Source: Sphingobacteriaceae bacterium
GTDB lineage: Bacteria; Bacteroidota; Bacteroidia; Sphingobacteriales; Sphingobacteriaceae
NCBI GenBank assembly: GCA_021740025.1
Contig: JAIPAN010000027.1
Span: forward strand, 1 to 9,143
Direction of reading: 5' to 3'
Length of the DNA stretch: 9,143 nucleotides
The notes below the pieces were generated by a model. It was not told the DNA's origin. It ran no database searches and saw only the letters and a program-made list of their open reading frames with translations. How positions within the stretch are numbered: position 1 is the first letter of the stretch; every line of letters starts with the position of its first letter. The position numbers were made by a program, and so were the translations under genes. Positions 6,704 through 9,143 of the stretch are shown here, piece by piece.

Positions 6704-8356
6704 TTAATTTATCTTTTTAGAAAACACATAAAAATGAAAATCATCTACCTTAAAAGTATTTGAATCTAAGCCACTTATACTCGTGGTTTTCGTTTTCGTG
6801 GTAGGATAGATTCGGATAGTTTTTTCTGCAGAAATTTGCACATCGATTGGCATCGCAAAAGAAGATACATCGGCCACCCAACGATAGCTAAGTTTATCAC
6901 CACTAATGCTATATTCTAAAACGGGTATAGCGGTATGGCGCAAATACTGGTCGAAAACAGGACCTAGTTTTAGCTTGCTCTTTTTGCTGATATACGCTTC
7001 AATTTCTTGCGTAGTGCAAGGTTTTAAGCCATAAGTAGCATTGATGCCTCTCAAAATACTCAACCATTTATCGTCGTTATTTAACACTGCTCGTATGGTT
7101 TGCAATAAGTTGGCACCTTTCGGGTACATATCGCCAGAACCTTCCTGATTTACGTTATAAGGTCCAATAACCGGACGTTTATTGCCAATGTTTTTACGCA
7201 GTCCGTGAATGTATTTGGCACCGGCTTCTTTTCCGGCTTGGCATTCTACAAACAAGCCTTCTGAGTAGGAGGTAAAGCCCTCATGAACCCACATATCGGC
7301 AATATCTTTAGTGGTAACATTATTGCCAAACCATTCGTGGCCCGATTCGTGGATGATGATATAATCCCAGGTTAAGCCCAAACCGGTACCCGATAAATCG
7401 CGACCTAAATAGCCTTTTAGGAATTTATTTCCATAGGCCACGGCACTTTGGTGCTCCATACCCAAGTGTGGCGATTGTACCAGTTTATAGCCATCTTCAT
7501 AAAAAGCGTAGGGCCCAAACCAATGCTCAAAGCATTGCAGCATGGGTTTTACATCGGCAGCAAATTGTTTCTTCGCTTTTTCTTCATCGGCTTTTAATAC
7601 ATAAAAATCGAGGCTTAGTGGGCCTTTTTCACCTTGAAAAGTATCGCTAAAATGAGCAAACTTGCCCACGTTAAACGTTACCGAATAATTGTTAATGGGA
7701 TTTTTCACCAACCAGTTGTATTGCATATAGCCACCAGCTTGCGGAATGGTGCTTACCAATCGGCCGTTAGATACATCTTGCAAGGTATCGGGTACCCTAA
7801 TACTAATCAGCATGCTGTCTACTTCATCGGCTTGGTGATCTTTGTTTGGCCACCACGAGCTGGCGCCAAAACCTTGGCAGGCTACGGCTACCCAAGGGTT
7901 GCCTTCGGTATCTTTCTTAAAAATAAAGCCGCCATCCCAAGGTGGGTTGCGTGCAATGGTAGGGTTGCCGTGGTAAAATACAGTAAAGCTTTCGCGATTT
8001 CCTTTTATAATTTCTTGAGGAAAGGTTACAAACACCGCATTGAACTCTCTTTCGAACGGTATGTTGGCTCCTTTGTATACAATTTTATCGATGCTTAAAT
8101 TTTGAAATAAATCTACCTGCAAACGTTTAAAATTCTGCGTAGCGGTAAACTGAATTTCGTTAGAACCGCTAATGGCTTTATTATCAATGTCGAGTTTTAT
8201 ATCCAGGTGATAAAAACTGATGTCGTAGCAACTTTTTAGCGGCCCATAATTACCCCTAAGAGAATCGGCACGTGTAATAGGACTCGATTTAAGCTGCGCA
8301 AAAACACTTGGTGTACTGCTAGCCAGTAAGCAAAGAATAAATAAAATACGTTTCAT
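6704..8356 (-). CDS. Exported M1-family zinc metallopeptidase (aminopeptidase N-like)
   Basis: 550 residues. The signal peptide is about 1-20 (MKRILFILCLLASSTPSVFA, then Q), so it is periplasmic or secreted. The N-terminal beta domain (about 35-240) begins DISFYHLDIKLDIDNKAISGSNEIQFTA, typical of M1. The catalytic domain carries GMEHQ (299-303), in the place of GAMEN, whose Glu301 would bind the substrate amino terminus. The zinc site is complete: HESGH (His336, Glu337, His340) and Glu359 in VHEGF, an exact HEXXH-X18-E. Tyr411 in DMYPKGANLL matches the transition-state Tyr. The family removes N-terminal residues from peptides. It ends about where the catalytic region plus a short domain would, and lacks the long C-terminal domain of E. 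coli PepN; no type IX secretion C-terminal domain is evident. The GIN gene follows on the same strand. A weak TAGTATTTG (8399-8391, - strand) could be part of its promoter. Confidence 0.93.
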   Translation of the reverse strand: MKRILFILCLLASSTPSVFAQLKSSPITRADSLRGNYGPLKSCYDISFYHLDIKLDIDNKAISGSNEIQFTATQNFKRLQVDLFQNLSIDKIVYKGANIPFEREFNAVFVTFPQEIIKGNRESFTVFYHGNPTIARNPPWDGGFIFKKDTEGNPWVAVACQGFGASSWWPNKDHQADEVDSMLISIRVPDTLQDVSNGRLVSTIPQAGGYMQYNWLVKNPINNYSVTFNVGKFAHFSDTFQGEKGPLSLDFYVLKADEEKAKKQFAADVKPMLQCFEHWFGPYAFYEDGYKLVQSPHLGMEHQSAVAYGNKFLKGYLGRDLSGTGLGLTWDYIIIHESGHEWFGNNVTTKDIADMWVHEGFTSYSEGLFVECQAGKEAGAKYIHGLRKNIGNKRPVIGPYNVNQEGSGDMYPKGANLLQTIRAVLNNDDKWLSILRGINATYGLKPCTTQEIEAYISKKSKLKLGPVFDQYLRHTAIPVLEYSISGDKLSYRWVADVSSFAMPIDVQISAEKTIRIYPTTKTKTTSISGLDSNTFKVDDFHFYVFSKKIN

Positions 8357-8433
8357 GTTTTAAAATTTACTCTAAGATAGTTTTTTTAGGCAAATACTAG
8401 AGCTAAAAAAATACGGGTTTTAGGGACTATTAA

Positions 8434-8464
8434 TTTCCCAAATTCGGCGTAATCCTTAACTTTG
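8434..8464 (+). promoter_or_regulatory. lpdA: Candidate Bacteroidota promoter for lpdA
   Basis: TAACTTTG (8457-8464) fits TAnnTTTG exactly. TTTC (8434-8437) lies 19 bp upstream and matches the TTTG -33 box at three of four bases. The predicted transcript start near 8470 leaves a leader of about 18 nt before the ATG at 8488. Spacing and position both agree with known Bacteroidota promoters. Confidence 0.6.
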
Positions 8465-8467
8465 GGA
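8436..8467. repeat. TCCCAAA...TTTGGGA inverted repeat over the lpdA promoter
   Basis: TCCCAAA (8436-8442) and TTTGGGA (8461-8467) form a perfect 7-bp inverted repeat with 18 bp between. The arms overlap the -33 and -7 boxes of the candidate lpdA promoter, as an operator would. A related TTTAGGGA lies at 8419-8426. The regulator, if any, is unknown. Confidence 0.4.
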
Positions 8468-8487
8468 TACAATTAAAATAAATAAAT

Positions 8488-9143
8488 ATGCAATTTGATG
8501 TAATCGTAGTAGGAGGAGGCCCGGGAGGATATGTTTCGGCCATTCGTTGTGCGCAATTGGGTTTAAAAACCGCCATTGTAGAAAAATACAGCACCTTTGG
8601 AGGTACCTGTTTAAATGTGGGCTGTATTCCCTCGAAAGCACTCCTAGATTCGTCGGAACACTATTACAATGCATCGCATACATTTGCTACGCATGGCATC
8701 AAGCTAAAAGATTTAAAAGTAGATATGCCCCAAATGATTGCCCGCAAAAATGAAGTGGTGGAGCAAACTACAGGTGGTATTACCTATTTATTCAAGAAAA
8801 ATAAAGTAACGGCCTTTCAAGGTTTGGGTTCGTTTATCGATAAAAATACCATCAGCATAAAAAAAGCCGATGGAAGTACCGAGCAAATTACGGCTAAAAA
8901 TGTGGTGATTGCTACCGGTTCAAAACCCGCCGAATTGCCTTTTATCAAGGTCGATAAAAAACGCATCATTACCTCTACCGAGGCCTTAAATTTAACCGAA
9001 GTACCTAAGCATTTAATTTTAATTGGGGGTGGTGTTATTGGTCTCGAGCTTGGTTCGGTATATGCACGTTTGGGCGCTAAAGTAACCGTAGTAGAGTTTT
9101 CGGATGCGATTATTGGTAGCATGGATAAAACTTTGGGTGCCGA
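8488..9143 (+). CDS. lpdA: Dihydrolipoyl dehydrogenase (E3), N-terminal part (3'-truncated by window edge)
   Basis: An open frame runs from the ATG at 8488 to the right edge (218 complete codons, no stop), about 45% of the usual 460-470 residues. E3 is a cytoplasmic FAD disulfide oxidoreductase that reoxidises dihydrolipoyl-E2 with NAD+, shared by the 2-oxoglutarate, pyruvate and branched-chain dehydrogenases and the glycine cleavage system. Visible are the FAD dinucleotide fold GGGPGG (9-14) with Glu32 at the end of the second strand, the redox disulfide GGTCLNVGCIPSK (Cys41, Cys46), ATGSKP (142-147) and the NAD-binding GGGVIGLELGSV (180-191). CLNVGCIPSK marks lipoamide dehydrogenase rather than glutathione or mercuric reductase. 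The start is set by the N-terminal MQFDVIVVGGGPGG, which matches the family. It has its own promoter, separate from sucAB. Confidence 0.95.
   Translation, partial: MQFDVIVVGGGPGGYVSAIRCAQLGLKTAIVEKYSTFGGTCLNVGCIPSKALLDSSEHYYNASHTFATHGIKLKDLKVDMPQMIARKNEVVEQTTGGITYLFKKNKVTAFQGLGSFIDKNTISIKKADGSTEQITAKNVVIATGSKPAELPFIKVDKKRIITSTEALNLTEVPKHLILIGGGVIGLELGSVYARLGAKVTVVEFSDAIIGSMDKTLGA

Larger units (their letters stand above)
8357..8487. other. Divergent promoter region between the peptidase and lpdA genes
   Basis: This 131-bp AT-rich spacer separates two divergent starts. On the lpdA side it holds a good TAnnTTTG element and the TCCCAAA/TTTGGGA inverted repeat. On the peptidase side only an imperfect TAGTATTTG (TA, three bases, TTTG) on the - strand at 8399-8391 was found. 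No open reading frame of note lies inside. Confidence 0.6.

Noticed and set aside
7634..8098. 154-residue open frame on the + strand inside the M1 peptidase gene
   Set aside because: It is antisense to the clear beta domain of the peptidase, and its translation shows no recognisable domain or start signals.
8456..9122. Short open frames on both strands over the right end
   Set aside because: They overlap the lpdA frame, which has intact FAD, disulfide and NAD motifs and simply runs off the window without a stop.
1..9143. A mobile element, CRISPR array, tRNA/rRNA or novel defence system
   Set aside because: No transposase, integrase, regular spaced repeats, RNA gene signatures or defence-type domains were seen; every long frame belongs to a recognisable housekeeping or envelope family.

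Overview
The window looks like an AT-rich chromosomal segment of a Bacteroidota bacterium, probably close to Sphingobacteriia or Cytophagia; this placement rests on recalled family resemblance, not a search. Supporting signs are TAnnTTTG-type promoter elements, A-rich rather than Shine-Dalgarno leaders, a head-GIN (DUF2807) secreted protein, a Bacteroidota-style M1 peptidase and the 'MDNLSFLNP' start of the 2-oxoglutarate dehydrogenase E1. All genes are housekeeping or envelope genes. I see no mobile element, CRISPR array, RNA gene or defence system.

Layout from left to right: (1) the C-terminal two thirds of a DASH-type cryptochrome/photolyase (2-841, +), cut by the left edge. (2) A 202-bp AT-rich intergenic region with a weak terminator hairpin, a short palindrome, an imperfect inverted repeat and a TAnnTTTG promoter element. 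(3) A + strand operon of sucA (E1o, 1044-3788), sucB (E2o, 3825-5018) and a small outer-membrane beta-barrel-like protein (5025-5915), closed by a strong bidirectional terminator (5918-5944). (4) Two convergent - strand genes for exported proteins, reading from right to left: an M1 zinc aminopeptidase-like protein (6704-8356) and then a head-GIN protein with seven SGSG repeats (5954-6655). (5) A 131-bp divergent promoter region, then the start of lpdA (dihydrolipoyl dehydrogenase E3, 8488 to the right edge, +).

Functionally, SucA, SucB and LpdA are E1, E2 and E3 of the 2-oxoglutarate dehydrogenase complex of the TCA cycle: E1 decarboxylates 2-oxoglutarate on thiamine diphosphate, E2 passes the succinyl group to CoA through lipoyl-lysine 43, and E3 reoxidises the lipoamide with NAD+. 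All three lie within about 8 kb, but E3 is separated from E1-E2 by the two exported-protein genes and has its own promoter, as expected for an E3 shared with other dehydrogenase complexes. The aminopeptidase, GIN protein and beta-barrel protein all carry signal peptides and act in the envelope; no direct link to the TCA enzymes is visible.

The points most worth a second look are the outer-membrane protein 6 bp behind sucB, a Cys in place of a usually conserved Asp in the cryptochrome FAD site, the regular SGSG repeat protein, and inverted repeats in the sucA and lpdA promoter regions. I did not find a convincing undescribed system.
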